Of a stretch of DNA of 64,000 nucleotides, positions 40,694 to 49,737 are shown in pieces (within the stretch, counting starts at the first letter, position 1; each line of letters starts with the position of its first letter). The notes beneath the pieces are model-generated. The model was not told the origin of the DNA and made no database searches. It saw only the letters and a list, made by a program, of their open reading frames with translations. This DNA is from Micromonospora sp. C28SCA-DRY-2 (lineage in GTDB: Bacteria; Actinomycetota; Actinomycetes; Mycobacteriales; Micromonosporaceae): NCBI RefSeq assembly GCF_030519475.1, contig NZ_JAUMKD010000007.1, positions 124,001-188,000 of the forward strand, given 5' to 3'. The translations under genes were made by a program, and so were the position numbers.

Positions 40694-41912
40694 GGACGGT
40701 GCCGTCCTTGAGCCGGTTGAACGGCAGGTAGGCCGGCTGGTACGGGAACTTTGCGGCGGCCACCTCGTCGAGCTCCACGCCGATGCCCGGCTGCTCACCC
40801 GGGTGCAGGTAGCCGTCGGTGAAGGTGAACGACTGCCGGAACACCTCGTTGGTGAGCGGGCCGTGCCGCATGTACTCCTGGATGCCGAAGTTGTGGATGG
40901 CCAGGTCCAGGTGCAGCGCGGCGGCCATGCCGACCGGCGAGATGTCGGTGGGGCCGTGGATGCCGGACTTGATCTGGTACTGCGCGGCGAAGTCGAGCAG
41001 CTTGCGCATCGCGGTGATGCCGCCGGTGTGGGTGACCGCCGACCGGACGTAGTCGATGAGCTGCTCGCGGATCAGGGTCTGGTAGTCCCAGACCGTGTTG
41101 AAGACCTCGCCGATGGCCAGCGGGGTGGTGGTGTGCTGGCGGACCAGCCGCAGCGCCTCCTGGTTCTCCGCCGGCGTGCAGTCCTCCAGCCAGAACAGGT
41201 CGTACGGCTCCAGCGCCTTGCCGAGCTTGGCGGCCTGGATCGGGGTCATCCGGTGGTGGCCGTCGTGCAGCAGCGGCAGCTCGGGGCCGAACTCGTTGCG
41301 CACCGCCTCGAAGACGCCGGGCAGGTGGCGCAGGTAGGCCCGGGTGTCCCAGTCCTCCTCGGCGGGCAGCGGGATGCGCTGCGCCGGCTCGTAGTCGTAG
41401 CGCTTGCCGTCGACGCTGGGCTGGGCGGCCACCCCGTAGACGGCGTTGATGCCCGGCACCGAGGTCTGCACCCGGATGGACCGGTAGCCCTCCTCCAGGT
41501 GCCGGCGGATCGAGTCGAACAGCTCCGGCAGGTCCCGGCCGGACGCGTGCCCGTACGCCATGACGCCGGTGCGCGACGCGCCGCCCAGCAGCTGGTAGAG
41601 CGGCATGCCGGCGGCCTTGGCCTTGATGTCCCACAGGGCCACGTCGACAGCGGCGATGGCCGCCATGGTGACCGGCCCGCGCCGCCAGTACGCCGAGCGG
41701 TACAAGAACTGCCAGGTGTCCTCGATGCGGTGCGGGTCCCGGCCGATCAGCAGCGGGACGACGTGGTCGCTCAGGTACGAGGCGACGGACAGTTCCCGCC
41801 CGTTGAGGGTGCCGTCACCCAGGCCGACGATGCCCTCGTCCGTGGTGATCTTGAGGGTGACGAAGTTGCGGTCCGGGCTGGTGACGATGACGTCCGCTGC
41901 GGTGATCTTCAC
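40683..41912 (-). CDS. D-mannonate/D-gluconate dehydratase (ManD subgroup, enolase superfamily)
   Basis: A 409-residue enolase-superfamily enzyme of the ManD/RspA group. It removes water from a hexonate to give 2-keto-3-deoxygluconate with Mg2+. Metal ligands are visible: Asp217 in LLHDGHHR, Glu243 in WLEDCTP and Glu269 in AIGEVFN; His219 is the likely acid and His319 lies in SGIHGPTD. Pro321, not Ala, follows the HG pair; from memory, Pro marks low-efficiency, gluconate-active ManD members, which would fit the gluconokinase neighbour. GTG 41912 (MKITAADV) has the conserved start; the longer frame is a shadow of the kinase gene. Confidence 0.9.
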   Translation of the reverse strand: MKITAADVIVTSPDRNFVTLKITTDEGIVGLGDGTLNGRELSVASYLSDHVVPLLIGRDPHRIEDTWQFLYRSAYWRRGPVTMAAIAAVDVALWDIKAKAAGMPLYQLLGGASRTGVMAYGHASGRDLPELFDSIRRHLEEGYRSIRVQTSVPGINAVYGVAAQPSVDGKRYDYEPAQRIPLPAEEDWDTRAYLRHLPGVFEAVRNEFGPELPLLHDGHHRMTPIQAAKLGKALEPYDLFWLEDCTPAENQEALRLVRQHTTTPLAIGEVFNTVWDYQTLIREQLIDYVRSAVTHTGGITAMRKLLDFAAQYQIKSGIHGPTDISPVGMAAALHLDLAIHNFGIQEYMRHGPLTNEVFRQSFTFTDGYLHPGEQPGIGVELDEVAAAKFPYQPAYLPFNRLKDGTVHDW

Positions 41913-41947
41913 GGGGTGGTGCCTTTCTGCACGGGGTGTGGCGGCGG

Positions 41948-42901
41948 CTAACGGAGGACGCTTCCGGTCTCGTGGCCCTCGAGAAGGGACAGTTCGGCAC
42001 GGCGGGGCAGCCCCTCGCAGTCGCCCCTGGTGGAGACGGCGAAGGCGCCGAGGGTGGCCGCCCGGCGCAGGCGGCCGGCCAGGTCGAGCCCGTCGAACCA
42101 GCCGGACAGGTATCCGGCGGTGAACGCGTCCCCGGCGCCGACCGGGTCGACGGCGGTCACGGTGAGCGTCCCGACCTGCTGGACCCCCTCCGGGGTGTGC
42201 GCCCGGGCGCCGTCGGAGCCGAGCTTGACCAGGACGGTCCGCACGCCCCGGCGGAACAGCCCGGCGACCACTGTGGACTCGTCCGCCCCCGGCTCGCCGA
42301 CCAGGTCCAGCTCGTCGGCGGAGGCGATGACGACGGCGGCGTGCCCGGCCAGCGGGGCGAGCACCGCGCGGGCGCTCTCCCGGGACCAGAGCCGGGCCCG
42401 GTAGTTGACGTCCAGGCAGACCGGGACGCCCGCGGCGGCGGCGGACTCGGCGGCCCACCGGGTGGCCTCCCGGGCGGTGTCGGACAGCGCCGGGGTGATC
42501 CCGGTCAGGTGCAGCACCCGCGCGCCGGCCGCCAGCGGGGCCCGCAGGTCGTCGACGCGCAGCGCCGAGCCCGCCGACCCGGCGCGGTGGTACTGCACCC
42601 GGGTCAGGTCGGCGGTGCGCTGCTCCAGGAACATCAGCCCGGTGGGGCGGTCGGCGTCCCGGCTGACGCCGCCCACGTCGACGCCCTCGGCGCGCAACTG
42701 CCGCAGCGTGTACTCGCCGAACTCGTCGCCGCTGACCCGGCCGACCCAGGCGGCCCGGTGACCCAGCCGGGCCACCCCCACTGCCACGTTGGACTCGGCG
42801 CCGGCCAGGTGCATGGTCAGCGAGCCACCGGCGGCGAGCGGGCCGGCCGAGCGCAGCGACACCATGGCCTCGCCGAAGGTGAGCAGGTCGGGCGCGGTCA
42901 T
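41948..42901 (-). CDS. kdgK: 2-keto-3-deoxygluconate kinase (PfkB family)
   Basis: A 317-residue ribokinase-fold sugar kinase. The PfkB signatures are present: LLTFGEAMVSLRSAGPLAAGGSLTMHLAGAESNVAVGVARLG at the start (read in pieces) and DPVGAGDAFTAGYLSGW near 258. The GAESNVAVGVARLG block and MFLEQRT are typical of KDG kinases. It would phosphorylate 2-keto-3-deoxygluconate or -galactonate to KDPG or KDPGal. It overlaps the aldolase gene by four bases and lies between it and the ManD-type dehydratase, which supports the assignment. Confidence 0.9.
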   Translation of the reverse strand: MTAPDLLTFGEAMVSLRSAGPLAAGGSLTMHLAGAESNVAVGVARLGHRAAWVGRVSGDEFGEYTLRQLRAEGVDVGGVSRDADRPTGLMFLEQRTADLTRVQYHRAGSAGSALRVDDLRAPLAAGARVLHLTGITPALSDTAREATRWAAESAAAAGVPVCLDVNYRARLWSRESARAVLAPLAGHAAVVIASADELDLVGEPGADESTVVAGLFRRGVRTVLVKLGSDGARAHTPEGVQQVGTLTVTAVDPVGAGDAFTAGYLSGWFDGLDLAGRLRRAATLGAFAVSTRGDCEGLPRRAELSLLEGHETGSVLR

Positions 42902-43536
42902 CGGCGGGCCGTCTCCCGGATCGCGGCGAGGTAGGTGCGGGCCCGCTCGCGCAGCGCGGCCAGGTCGCCGCCGGAGGCGGCGTCGCCGACCAGCGGCCCG
43001 CCCACGCCGACCGCTATCGCGCCGGCGGCCAGGTAACCGGGCACGTCGTCGAACCCCACGCCGCCGACGGCGACGAACGGGATGTCCGGGAACGGGTCGC
43101 GCACCGCCTTGAGGTACGCCGGGCCGCCGACCGAGGCCGGGAAGAGCTTGATCGCCGAGGCCCCCATCCGCATCGCGGTGTACGCCTCGGTCGGGGTGAG
43201 CGCCCCGGCGGCGACCGGGACTCCCCGGCGGGCCGCCTCGGCGATCGACTCGACCACGGCCGGCGTGACCACGAACTGCGCGCCCGCGGCGACCACGTCG
43301 GCCACGTCGGCGGTGGTGAGCACCGTGCCGGCGCCGACCAGGGAGCCGGCGGGGGCCGCCGCGCGCAGCGCCTCGACGGCGCGCGGGGCGTCCGGCGTGG
43401 TGAGGGCCACCTCGACGAGGCGTACCCCCTCGTCGAGCAGGGCGGTGCCGGCGGCGATCGCGGCGGCGGTGTCGGTGCCTCGGATCACCGCGAGGATGCG
43501 GGCCTCGGCGAGTTCGGCGGCGAGGTTGACGGTCAT
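42898..43536 (-). CDS. eda: KDPG/KDPGal aldolase
   Basis: A 212-residue class I aldolase of the KDPG/KHG family. The Schiff-base lysine is Lys130 in SAIKLFPASVGGPAYLKAV, and the acid/base Glu42 lies in RLVEVALTTPDA. Other family blocks are LVGAGTVLTTADV and FVVTPAVVE. It splits 2-keto-3-deoxy-6-phosphogluconate (or the galactonate epimer) to pyruvate and glyceraldehyde-3-phosphate. The neighbouring galactonate dehydratase suggests it may act on KDPGal as DgoA. It is coupled to the kinase gene by a four-base overlap and follows dgoD by four bases. Confidence 0.93.
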   Translation of the reverse strand: MTVNLAAELAEARILAVIRGTDTAAAIAAGTALLDEGVRLVEVALTTPDAPRAVEALRAAAPAGSLVGAGTVLTTADVADVVAAGAQFVVTPAVVESIAEAARRGVPVAAGALTPTEAYTAMRMGASAIKLFPASVGGPAYLKAVRDPFPDIPFVAVGGVGFDDVPGYLAAGAIAVGVGGPLVGDAASGGDLAALRERARTYLAAIRETARR

Positions 43537-43540
43537 GTGA

Positions 43541-44689
43541 TCACCATTCCGCGTAGGAGCCGTCGCGGTGCCGCCAGGTGGGGCTGCGCCAGGCGTGGCC
43601 GCGCTTGTCGGCCGTCCGCACCGCGTGTTCGTCGATCTCGATGCCCAGGCCGGGGGCCGTGAGCCGCTCGACGTACCCGTCGACGAAGGTCAGCGGGGTC
43701 TTGTCGAGGCAGTAGTCGAGCACCTCGGCGCCGAGGTTGTAGTGGATGCCGATGCTCTGTTCCTGGATCAGGTAGTTCGGGGTGGCGAAGCCGACCTGGA
43801 GGCAGGCGGCCAGCGCGATCGGCCCGAGCGGGCAGTGCGGGGCGAGCTGCACGTCGTACACCTCGGCCAGCGCGGCGATCTTGCGGACCTCGGTGATGCC
43901 GCCGGCGTGCGAGAGGTCCGGCTGGGCGACCGCGATGCCGGCCTGGAGCACCGGCAGGAACTCCTGCCGGTTGTAGAGCCGCTCCCCGGTGGACACCGGG
44001 GTGGTGGTGGAGCGGACGAACTCGCCGATCAGGTGCGAGTTCTCCGGCACCACCGGCTCCTCCAGGAAGAACGGCCGGAACTGCTCGAGCAGCGGGGCGA
44101 CCCGCCGGGCGCTGGCCAGGCTGAACCGGCCGTGGAAGTCGACGGCGACGTCCCGCTCGTCACCGAGCACCTCGCGGGCGGCGGCCACCCGCCGGACCAC
44201 GCCGTCGAGCTCGGCCACCGAGGCGACCGGGCTCATCTTCCCGGACGCGTTCATCTTCACGGCGGTCAGGCCGCTCTCGACGGCGGCGCTGATCTGGTCG
44301 CGGACCTCGGCGGGCTCGTCGCCGCCGACCCAGCCGTAGACCCGGATCCGGTCCCGGACCGGGCCGCCGAGCAGTTGGTGCACCGGCGCGCCGAAGTGCT
44401 TGCCGGCGATGTCCCAGAGCGCCTGGTCGAGCCCGGCGACGGCGCTGGCCAGGATCGGCCCGCCCCGGTAGAACGAGCCCTTGGTCATCACCTGCCAGTG
44501 GTCCTCGATGCGCAGCGCGTCCTGGCCGACGAGCAGCTCGCTGAGCTGCTCGACGGCGGTGCGGACGGTCTCCGAGCGCCCCTCGCAGGTGGCCTCGCCC
44601 CAGCCGACGATCCCGTCGGTGGTCTCGACCCGGACGAAGAGCCAGCGCGGCGCGACGAGGAACGTCTCCACCCGTGCGATGGTCGGCAT
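43541..44689 (-). CDS. dgoD: D-galactonate dehydratase
   Basis: A 382-residue enolase-superfamily enzyme, the exact length of E. coli DgoD. Metal ligands are visible as Asp184 in VAVDFHGRF, Glu210 in FFLEEPV and Glu236 in STGERLY; His186 and His286 in LAPHCPLGP complete the active site. The N-terminal capping domain has GWGEATCEGRSETVRTAVEQL. It converts galactonate to 2-keto-3-deoxygalactonate. It lies in the middle of the leftward sugar-acid operon, four bases from the permease stop. Confidence 0.95.
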   Translation of the reverse strand: MPTIARVETFLVAPRWLFVRVETTDGIVGWGEATCEGRSETVRTAVEQLSELLVGQDALRIEDHWQVMTKGSFYRGGPILASAVAGLDQALWDIAGKHFGAPVHQLLGGPVRDRIRVYGWVGGDEPAEVRDQISAAVESGLTAVKMNASGKMSPVASVAELDGVVRRVAAAREVLGDERDVAVDFHGRFSLASARRVAPLLEQFRPFFLEEPVVPENSHLIGEFVRSTTTPVSTGERLYNRQEFLPVLQAGIAVAQPDLSHAGGITEVRKIAALAEVYDVQLAPHCPLGPIALAACLQVGFATPNYLIQEQSIGIHYNLGAEVLDYCLDKTPLTFVDGYVERLTAPGLGIEIDEHAVRTADKRGHAWRSPTWRHRDGSYAEW

Positions 44690-44693
44690 GGCC

Positions 44694-45509
44694 TCAGCCC
44701 TTCGTGGCGCCGGCGGTCAGGCCGGAGACGATGTACTTCTGCACGAACAGCGCGATCACCATGATCGGCACGGTGACCACGGTGGCCGCCGCCATCAGGC
44801 CGCCCCAGTCGATGCTGGCGTAGCCGACGAAGTCGAAGATCGCCACCGGCAGCGTCTTGGTGTCGGCGCCGGAGAGCACCAGGGCGAACATGAAGTTGTT
44901 CCAGGAGAAGATGAACGACAGGATGCCCGCGGTGGCGACACCGGGCACCGACAGCGGCAGGGTGATCCGCCGGAACGCGCCGATGTGGGTCAGGCCGTCG
45001 ACCAGCGCCGCCTCTTCGAGTTCGGCCGGCAGGCCGTCGAAGTAGCCCATCATGATGTAGACGATCAGCGGCAGCGACACGAACATGTGGCTGAGGATCA
45101 GCACGGTGTAGCCGCCGACCATCTGCAGGTTCGAGAAGACGTAGTACCAGGGCACCAGGAGCGAGACGCCGGGGATCACCCGGGCCATGAGCACGACGAG
45201 CGCGGACTTCTTCATGTTGAAGCGGCTCATCGAGTAGGCCGCGGGCACGCCGAGGATCAGCGACAGCACGGTGGCGGCGAACGCCACCCAGAGGCTGTTG
45301 CCGATGAACTGGACGTAGTTCGCCTGCTCCAGCACGGTGCCGTAGTTGTCCAGGGTGGGCGAGAAGGAGAACGCCTTCTCGGTGTCGTAGATGTCGACGT
45401 TGGTCTTCAGCGACGCGAGGATCATCCAGAGCAGCGGCGCGACCAGCGAGGCGACCACGACGACCAGGGCCACCGCCCGGAAGACCTTGAACGGCCTGCT
45501 CGGCTTCAT
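44694..45509 (-). CDS. Carbohydrate ABC transporter permease (MalG type), sugar-acid operon
   Basis: A 271-residue permease with six membrane segments. The EAA loop reads AELEEAALVDGLTHIGAFRRITLPLSVPGV. The ATG at 45509 overlaps the upstream permease stop by four bases (ATGA), so the two permeases are made together. No ATPase gene is found in this operon. Together with the MalF-type permease and the binding protein it probably imports hexonates or their parent glycosides. Confidence 0.93.
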   Translation of the reverse strand: MKPSRPFKVFRAVALVVVVASLVAPLLWMILASLKTNVDIYDTEKAFSFSPTLDNYGTVLEQANYVQFIGNSLWVAFAATVLSLILGVPAAYSMSRFNMKKSALVVLMARVIPGVSLLVPWYYVFSNLQMVGGYTVLILSHMFVSLPLIVYIMMGYFDGLPAELEEAALVDGLTHIGAFRRITLPLSVPGVATAGILSFIFSWNNFMFALVLSGADTKTLPVAIFDFVGYASIDWGGLMAAATVVTVPIMVIALFVQKYIVSGLTAGATKG

Positions 45510-46453
45510 CGTTCCAGCCCCTTCTTGCGGTACGTCAGGGCCCACATCACCCCGATGATGATCAGGAAGAAGATGATGAGGACCGTCGACGAGACGCCGT
45601 AGTCGTTGTAGTCGAAGCTCAACCCGTAGGCGTAGACGTTGAGCGTCTCCACCTCGTGGAACGACCCGCCGCCGCGACCCTTGGTCGCGTAGAGGATGTC
45701 GAAGGTCTTCAGCGCGTCGATGCCGCGCAGCAGGATCGCGACGATCACGGTCGGCATCAGCAGCGGCAGGGTGACGTGCCGGAACCGCTGCCAGGTGCTG
45801 GCGCCGTCGATCAGCGCCGCCTCCTGCGGCTCGTCGGAGAGCGAGGTGAGGCCGGCGAGCAGGATCAGCACGACCATCGGGGTCCACTGCCAGATGTCGA
45901 TGAACATCGTCGTCGGCAGGGCCGAGCTCTGGCCGGACAGCCACGGCTGCGGGCCGATCCCGACCCAGCTCAGCAACTGGTTCGCCATGCCGATGTTGGG
46001 GTCGAAGATCAGTCGCCACATCATGCCGACCGCGACCGGGGTGGCCACCAGGGGCAGCAGGATGGCGACCCGGACCCACTTCTCGCCGCGGAACGGTCGC
46101 CACAGCAGCAGGGCGATCGCCATGCCGAGGACGACCTCGACCAGGAGCACGACGCCGGTGAAGAGGACGGTGCGCCAGACCGCCGGCCAGAACCGGTCGG
46201 TGTCGGAGAGCACGTCCAGGTAGTTCTGGAAGCCGATGAACTCGCTCTCGGCGCGGACCGAACCCTCGGCGTCGGTGAGGCTCAGGTACCCGGTCCACGC
46301 GACCGGGAAGACGATCAGCACGGCGACGAACGCCATGGCGGGTGCCGCGAAGAGCCACTTGCGGTGCGCGTTGGCCCAGCGCGACCAGGCCGAGTCGGAC
46401 GACGCCGGCGGGGCCGACGGCGATCTGGTGGCTGGGGTGGTGACGACTGACAT
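45506..46453 (-). CDS. Carbohydrate ABC transporter permease (MalF type), sugar-acid operon
   Basis: A 315-residue permease, six membrane segments. The EAA loop reads EPQEAALIDGASTWQRFRHVTLPLLMP. It follows the binding-protein gene by about 77 bases and overlaps the next permease by four. The N-terminal Ser/Ala/Pro-rich segment before the first membrane helix is normal for actinobacterial MalF proteins. Confidence 0.93.
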   Translation of the reverse strand: MSVVTTPATRSPSAPPASSDSAWSRWANAHRKWLFAAPAMAFVAVLIVFPVAWTGYLSLTDAEGSVRAESEFIGFQNYLDVLSDTDRFWPAVWRTVLFTGVVLLVEVVLGMAIALLLWRPFRGEKWVRVAILLPLVATPVAVGMMWRLIFDPNIGMANQLLSWVGIGPQPWLSGQSSALPTTMFIDIWQWTPMVVLILLAGLTSLSDEPQEAALIDGASTWQRFRHVTLPLLMPTVIVAILLRGIDALKTFDILYATKGRGGGSFHEVETLNVYAYGLSFDYNDYGVSSTVLIIFFLIIIGVMWALTYRKKGLER

Positions 46454-46530
46454 GGGGTCTCCGGGTTCTCAGGGCCAGGGTCCCGGCGCGGGGTGGCGGA
46501 GCCGGCCGGCCCCACCACCCCGCGGTCGGA

Positions 46531-47820
46531 CTACTTCGCCTCGTCGTCGAGGAACTTCTGGAACGCCTCGTTCGCCGCGTCCGCCGAGGCGGCCGCGTCC
46601 TTGCCGGTGATCGCGTCGACGATCGGCTGACCGACGATCTCGCGGGCCTCGGCGACCTTCACGACCAGCGGACGGTCGTGGCCGATGCCGTTGGTGGTGC
46701 TGACCGCGGTGGCCTCGGCGAGGTCCTTCGGGTAGGTCGAGGTGCCCTCCGGGTTCGACCAGACGGAGGCACGGGCGCCGGGGACGCCGGCCTTCTGCTG
46801 GGCCAGCGACTGCTCCTTGCCGGCCGCCCACTGGATGAACTTCCAGGCGTTGTCCTTGTTCTTCGACGCGTCGTTGACGCCGAGCGCCCAGGACGGGATG
46901 TTGTACGGCTTCGAGCCGGCCGGGCCGGCCGGGAAGGTGGCGAAGCCGACGGTGTCGGAGACCTTGGACTTGGCCGGGTCGGTGGCGTTCTTGTAGAGCG
47001 AGTTGGCCTCGGTGTAGAAGGCCGCCTTGCCCTGGGTGAAGATCGCCATGGCCTCGGACCAGCTCATGTCGGTGCTGATGTTCTCCGGGCCGTGGTCGCG
47101 CAGCAGCCCGCCGTAGTAGGCGTACGCCTGCTTGGCCTGCTCGGTGTTGACCGAGGCCTTGCCGCTGGCGTCGACGAAGTCGCCGCCGAAGCTGTAGAGG
47201 AAGCTGGAGAACTGGGTGACCGCGGCGGCCTTGCCGGTACGGGCCACGAAGCCGGCGACACCCGGGTTGTCGGCCTCGACCTTGGCCGCCTGCGCCTTGA
47301 GCTCGTCGAGGGTCTTCGGCGGGGCGGTGAAGCCGGACTTCTCCAGCAGGTCCTTGCGGTAGTAGAGGACCTCCTGCTCGGTGATGATCGGAACGCCGAC
47401 CAGCTTGTCCTCGTACGAGGTGGCCTGCACCGGGCCGGCCTGGAAGTCGCTGAACTCGAAGGCGCTGTCGGACTTGGCCTTCTCGGTCAGGTCGGCGAGG
47501 TACTTGTTCTTGGCGAACAGCTTCCCCTCCTGCAGCGGCCGGTACATCATCACGTCCAGGTCGGTGGACCCGGCGTTGAGCTTGACGTTGTACTGGTCGG
47601 ACAGCTGGTCCTCGCCGAGCTGGGTCACCTCGACCTTGAGGCCGGTCTGCTTCTCGAACTCCGGCAGGGCCTTCTTGATGTTCTCCGTCCAGACGTGGTT
47701 GACCAGCGTCACCCGGAGGGTGTTCGATCCGCTGCCGCCGTCGTCCCCGCCGCCGCAGGCGGACAGGCCCATGGCGGCGACCACGGCCAGAGAAGTGCCG
47801 ATTATTGATCGACGTCGCAC
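46531..47820 (-). CDS. ABC transporter sugar-binding lipoprotein, sugar-acid operon
   Basis: A 429-residue family 1 substrate-binding protein. The lipoprotein signal ends at LSAC with Cys22, followed by a Gly/Asp/Ser linker. The body reads LRVTLVNHVWTENIKKALPEFEKQTGLKVEVTQLGEDQL, then LDVMMYRPLQEGKLF and a late KDNAWKFIQWAAGKEQ block, all typical. It is the first gene of the leftward operon and so the most highly expressed product. It is divergent from the FadR-type regulator. Confidence 0.93.
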   Translation of the reverse strand: MRRRSIIGTSLAVVAAMGLSACGGGDDGGSGSNTLRVTLVNHVWTENIKKALPEFEKQTGLKVEVTQLGEDQLSDQYNVKLNAGSTDLDVMMYRPLQEGKLFAKNKYLADLTEKAKSDSAFEFSDFQAGPVQATSYEDKLVGVPIITEQEVLYYRKDLLEKSGFTAPPKTLDELKAQAAKVEADNPGVAGFVARTGKAAAVTQFSSFLYSFGGDFVDASGKASVNTEQAKQAYAYYGGLLRDHGPENISTDMSWSEAMAIFTQGKAAFYTEANSLYKNATDPAKSKVSDTVGFATFPAGPAGSKPYNIPSWALGVNDASKNKDNAWKFIQWAAGKEQSLAQQKAGVPGARASVWSNPEGTSTYPKDLAEATAVSTTNGIGHDRPLVVKVAEAREIVGQPIVDAITGKDAAASADAANEAFQKFLDDEAK

Positions 47821-47880
47821 GCTTGTCTCTCCTTCTGTCGCCGGTCGCTGCCCTGGTGAGGGCGCTACCTCGGTGTTTAC

Positions 47881-47919
47881 ATCCGCTTAACGTCGGGATG
47901 CTAGGCCGAAAAAGCGGAT
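47881..47919. promoter_or_regulatory. Inverted-repeat pair in the divergent regulator/importer gap
   Basis: ATCCGCTT (47881-47888) and AAGCGGAT (47912-47919) form an inverted pair 23 bases apart within the 125-base gap between the binding-protein gene and the GntR gene. The gap is AT-rich compared with its surroundings. It is a candidate operator for the FadR-type regulator, not proven. Confidence 0.4.
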
Positions 47920-47945
47920 TTATTCAAGAGGTTGATCTAACTGAT

Positions 47946-48719
47946 ATGATCCGTGGCGTGGAACGGTACTCCTCCGGGGGCGCAGCCGCCCAGAACGCCC
48001 CTGCCGAGGCCGGGCTGCACGCACGTGTCCTCGACCACCTCGGCACGGCCATCTGCGGCGGCGACCCGGCCCCCGGGGCGGTGCTCAACATCGACGAACT
48101 GGTCGACCGGTACGCGGTGTCCCGCTCGGTGATCCGCGAGGTGCTGCGGGTACTGGCCTCGATCGGGTTCATCGAGACCCGCCGACGGGTCGGGGTGATG
48201 ATCCGGCCGGCGAACGACTGGAACGTCTTCGACCCGCAGGTGATCCGGTGGCGGCTCGCCTCGGCCGGCCGGATCACCCAGCTCCGGTCGATCACCGAGC
48301 TGCGGACCGCTGTCGAGCCGCACGCCGCCTGGCTGGCCGCCGGCCGGGCCGACCACGACGAGGCGAGCGATCTCGTCGGCCTCGCGGCCAAGATGTGGGC
48401 CGCCGGCAAGGCCGGCGACGAGGAGCGCTTCCTGAGCCTCGACATCGAGTTCCACCGGCGGGTGCTGGTCGCGTCCGGCAACGAGATGTTCGTCCGGTTG
48501 CAGGACCTGATCGCCGAGGTGCTCACCGGCCGGCACAAGCACCACCTGATGCCGCACCACCCGAGCGACGAGGCCCTCCAACTGCACGCCGACGTCGCCC
48601 AGGCGATCCAGCGGCACGACGGCGAGCGCGCCCGGCGGGCCATGGTGCAGCTCATGGAGCAGGCGTTCGACGAGATGAAGTCGATCTGGGAGCAGAGCGG
48701 CGAGCCGGACGGCTCCTGA
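47946..48719 (+). CDS. FadR-family GntR transcriptional regulator
   Basis: A 257-residue regulator of the GntR/FadR class. The winged helix is residues about 27-90 (LDHLGTAICGGDPAPGAVLNIDELVDRYAVSRSVIREVLRVLASIGFIETRRRVG, cited in parts), with RSVIREVLRVL as recognition helix. The C-terminal FCD domain carries its metal-binding histidines: RTAVEPHAAWLAA, DIEFHRRVLVASGN and QLHADVAQAI. Many FadR members of this kind sense hexonates or glucuronate (DgoR, UxuR, GntR). It is divergent from the sugar-acid operon, which it probably represses. ATG 47946 or the in-frame GTG 47958 is the start. Confidence 0.92.
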   Translation: MIRGVERYSSGGAAAQNAPAEAGLHARVLDHLGTAICGGDPAPGAVLNIDELVDRYAVSRSVIREVLRVLASIGFIETRRRVGVMIRPANDWNVFDPQVIRWRLASAGRITQLRSITELRTAVEPHAAWLAAGRADHDEASDLVGLAAKMWAAGKAGDEERFLSLDIEFHRRVLVASGNEMFVRLQDLIAEVLTGRHKHHLMPHHPSDEALQLHADVAQAIQRHDGERARRAMVQLMEQAFDEMKSIWEQSGEPDGS

Positions 48720-48939
48720 CCACGCCCCTTCCGCGCGTCCCCGCCCCGGCCTCCGCCCGCCCGGCGTATGCTGGTGGCGGCGCCGTCCCGCGCCCCACCT
48801 CCTTTCCGGTGCTCACGCCGCCGGCCGCGCGGAGGCAAAGGGAACCTGGTGTTCTCGGGATGCCGTGCCACATGCCTTCTCCGGCGCGGTCGACGGGAGC
48901 GTGAGTCCCTGCGGCCGTGCCGTTGACAGGGAGCATGTG

Positions 48940-49737
48940 ATGACGCACCAGCGCACCTTCAAGGCCCGGGTCCGCAGCCGGATGGCCAAGACCGGCGAGA
49001 GCTACACCACCGCCCGCCGGCACCTGCTCGCCCGCGCCCAGACCACCCCGGCCGAGCCCGCCGCACCCGCCGCCGCCCCGGCCGAGCCGGCGACCCCGCT
49101 CTCCGCGGGCCCGGCGGCGTCGTCGGTACCCGAGCAGGCCGGCCCGCCCGCGGCGGTCCCGACCGTCGCGGGCCCGGCGGAGCAGACCGAACGGATCTCC
49201 GACGCGCTGCTCGGCGAGCGCACCGGGCGCGACTGGGCGCAGTGGTTCGCCCTGCTCGACGAGTGGGGCGGCACCGGGCGTACCCACACCGAGATCGCCC
49301 GCTGGCTGGTCACCGCCCACGAGGTGCCCGGCTGGTGGGCGCAGACCATCACCGTCGGCTACGAGCAGGCGCGCGGGCTGCGCGCTCCCGGCCAGCGCCG
49401 CGGCGGCGGGTTCTCCGCCAACGGCTCCCGTACCGTGGCGGTGCCGGTGGGGCGGCTCTTCGCGGCGTTCGCCGACGACGCGCTGCGCCGGCGGTGGCTG
49501 CCCGAGGACGTCCGGGTCCGCACGGCCACCGCGCCGAAGTCGTTCCGCGCGGACTGGGCCGACGGGTCGACCCGGATCGTGGTCGGCTTCGCGGCCGCCG
49601 GCGAGTCGAAGTCCCGGGTGGCGGTGCAGCACGAGAAGGTCGCCGACGCCGAGCAGGCGGCGCGGCTGAAGGCGTACTGGCGGGAGCGGCTGGCGGCGCT
49701 CAAGCAGCTCCTCGAGGCGGACGGAGACCCGCGATGA
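48940..49737 (+). CDS. DUF4287 plus SRPBCC-domain protein
   Basis: A 265-residue protein with three parts: an N-terminal basic segment (FKARVRSRMAKTGESYTTARRHLLA, about 6-30), an Ala/Pro-rich linker (about 35-85) and a DUF4287-like segment (about 95-150) with GRDWAQWFALLDEWGGTGRTHTEIARWL and VPGWWAQTITVGYEQARGLR. The C-terminal half (about 160-255) is SRPBCC/AHSA1-like: VPVGRLFAAFADDALRRRWLPE, then a VAVQHEKVADAEQAARLKAYWRERLAALKQLLE end. ATG 48940 follows CAGGGAGC. It is coupled to the VOC gene by a four-base overlap. The function is unknown; the N-terminal segment may bind nucleic acid. Confidence 0.78.
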   Translation: MTHQRTFKARVRSRMAKTGESYTTARRHLLARAQTTPAEPAAPAAAPAEPATPLSAGPAASSVPEQAGPPAAVPTVAGPAEQTERISDALLGERTGRDWAQWFALLDEWGGTGRTHTEIARWLVTAHEVPGWWAQTITVGYEQARGLRAPGQRRGGGFSANGSRTVAVPVGRLFAAFADDALRRRWLPEDVRVRTATAPKSFRADWADGSTRIVVGFAAAGESKSRVAVQHEKVADAEQAARLKAYWRERLAALKQLLEADGDPR

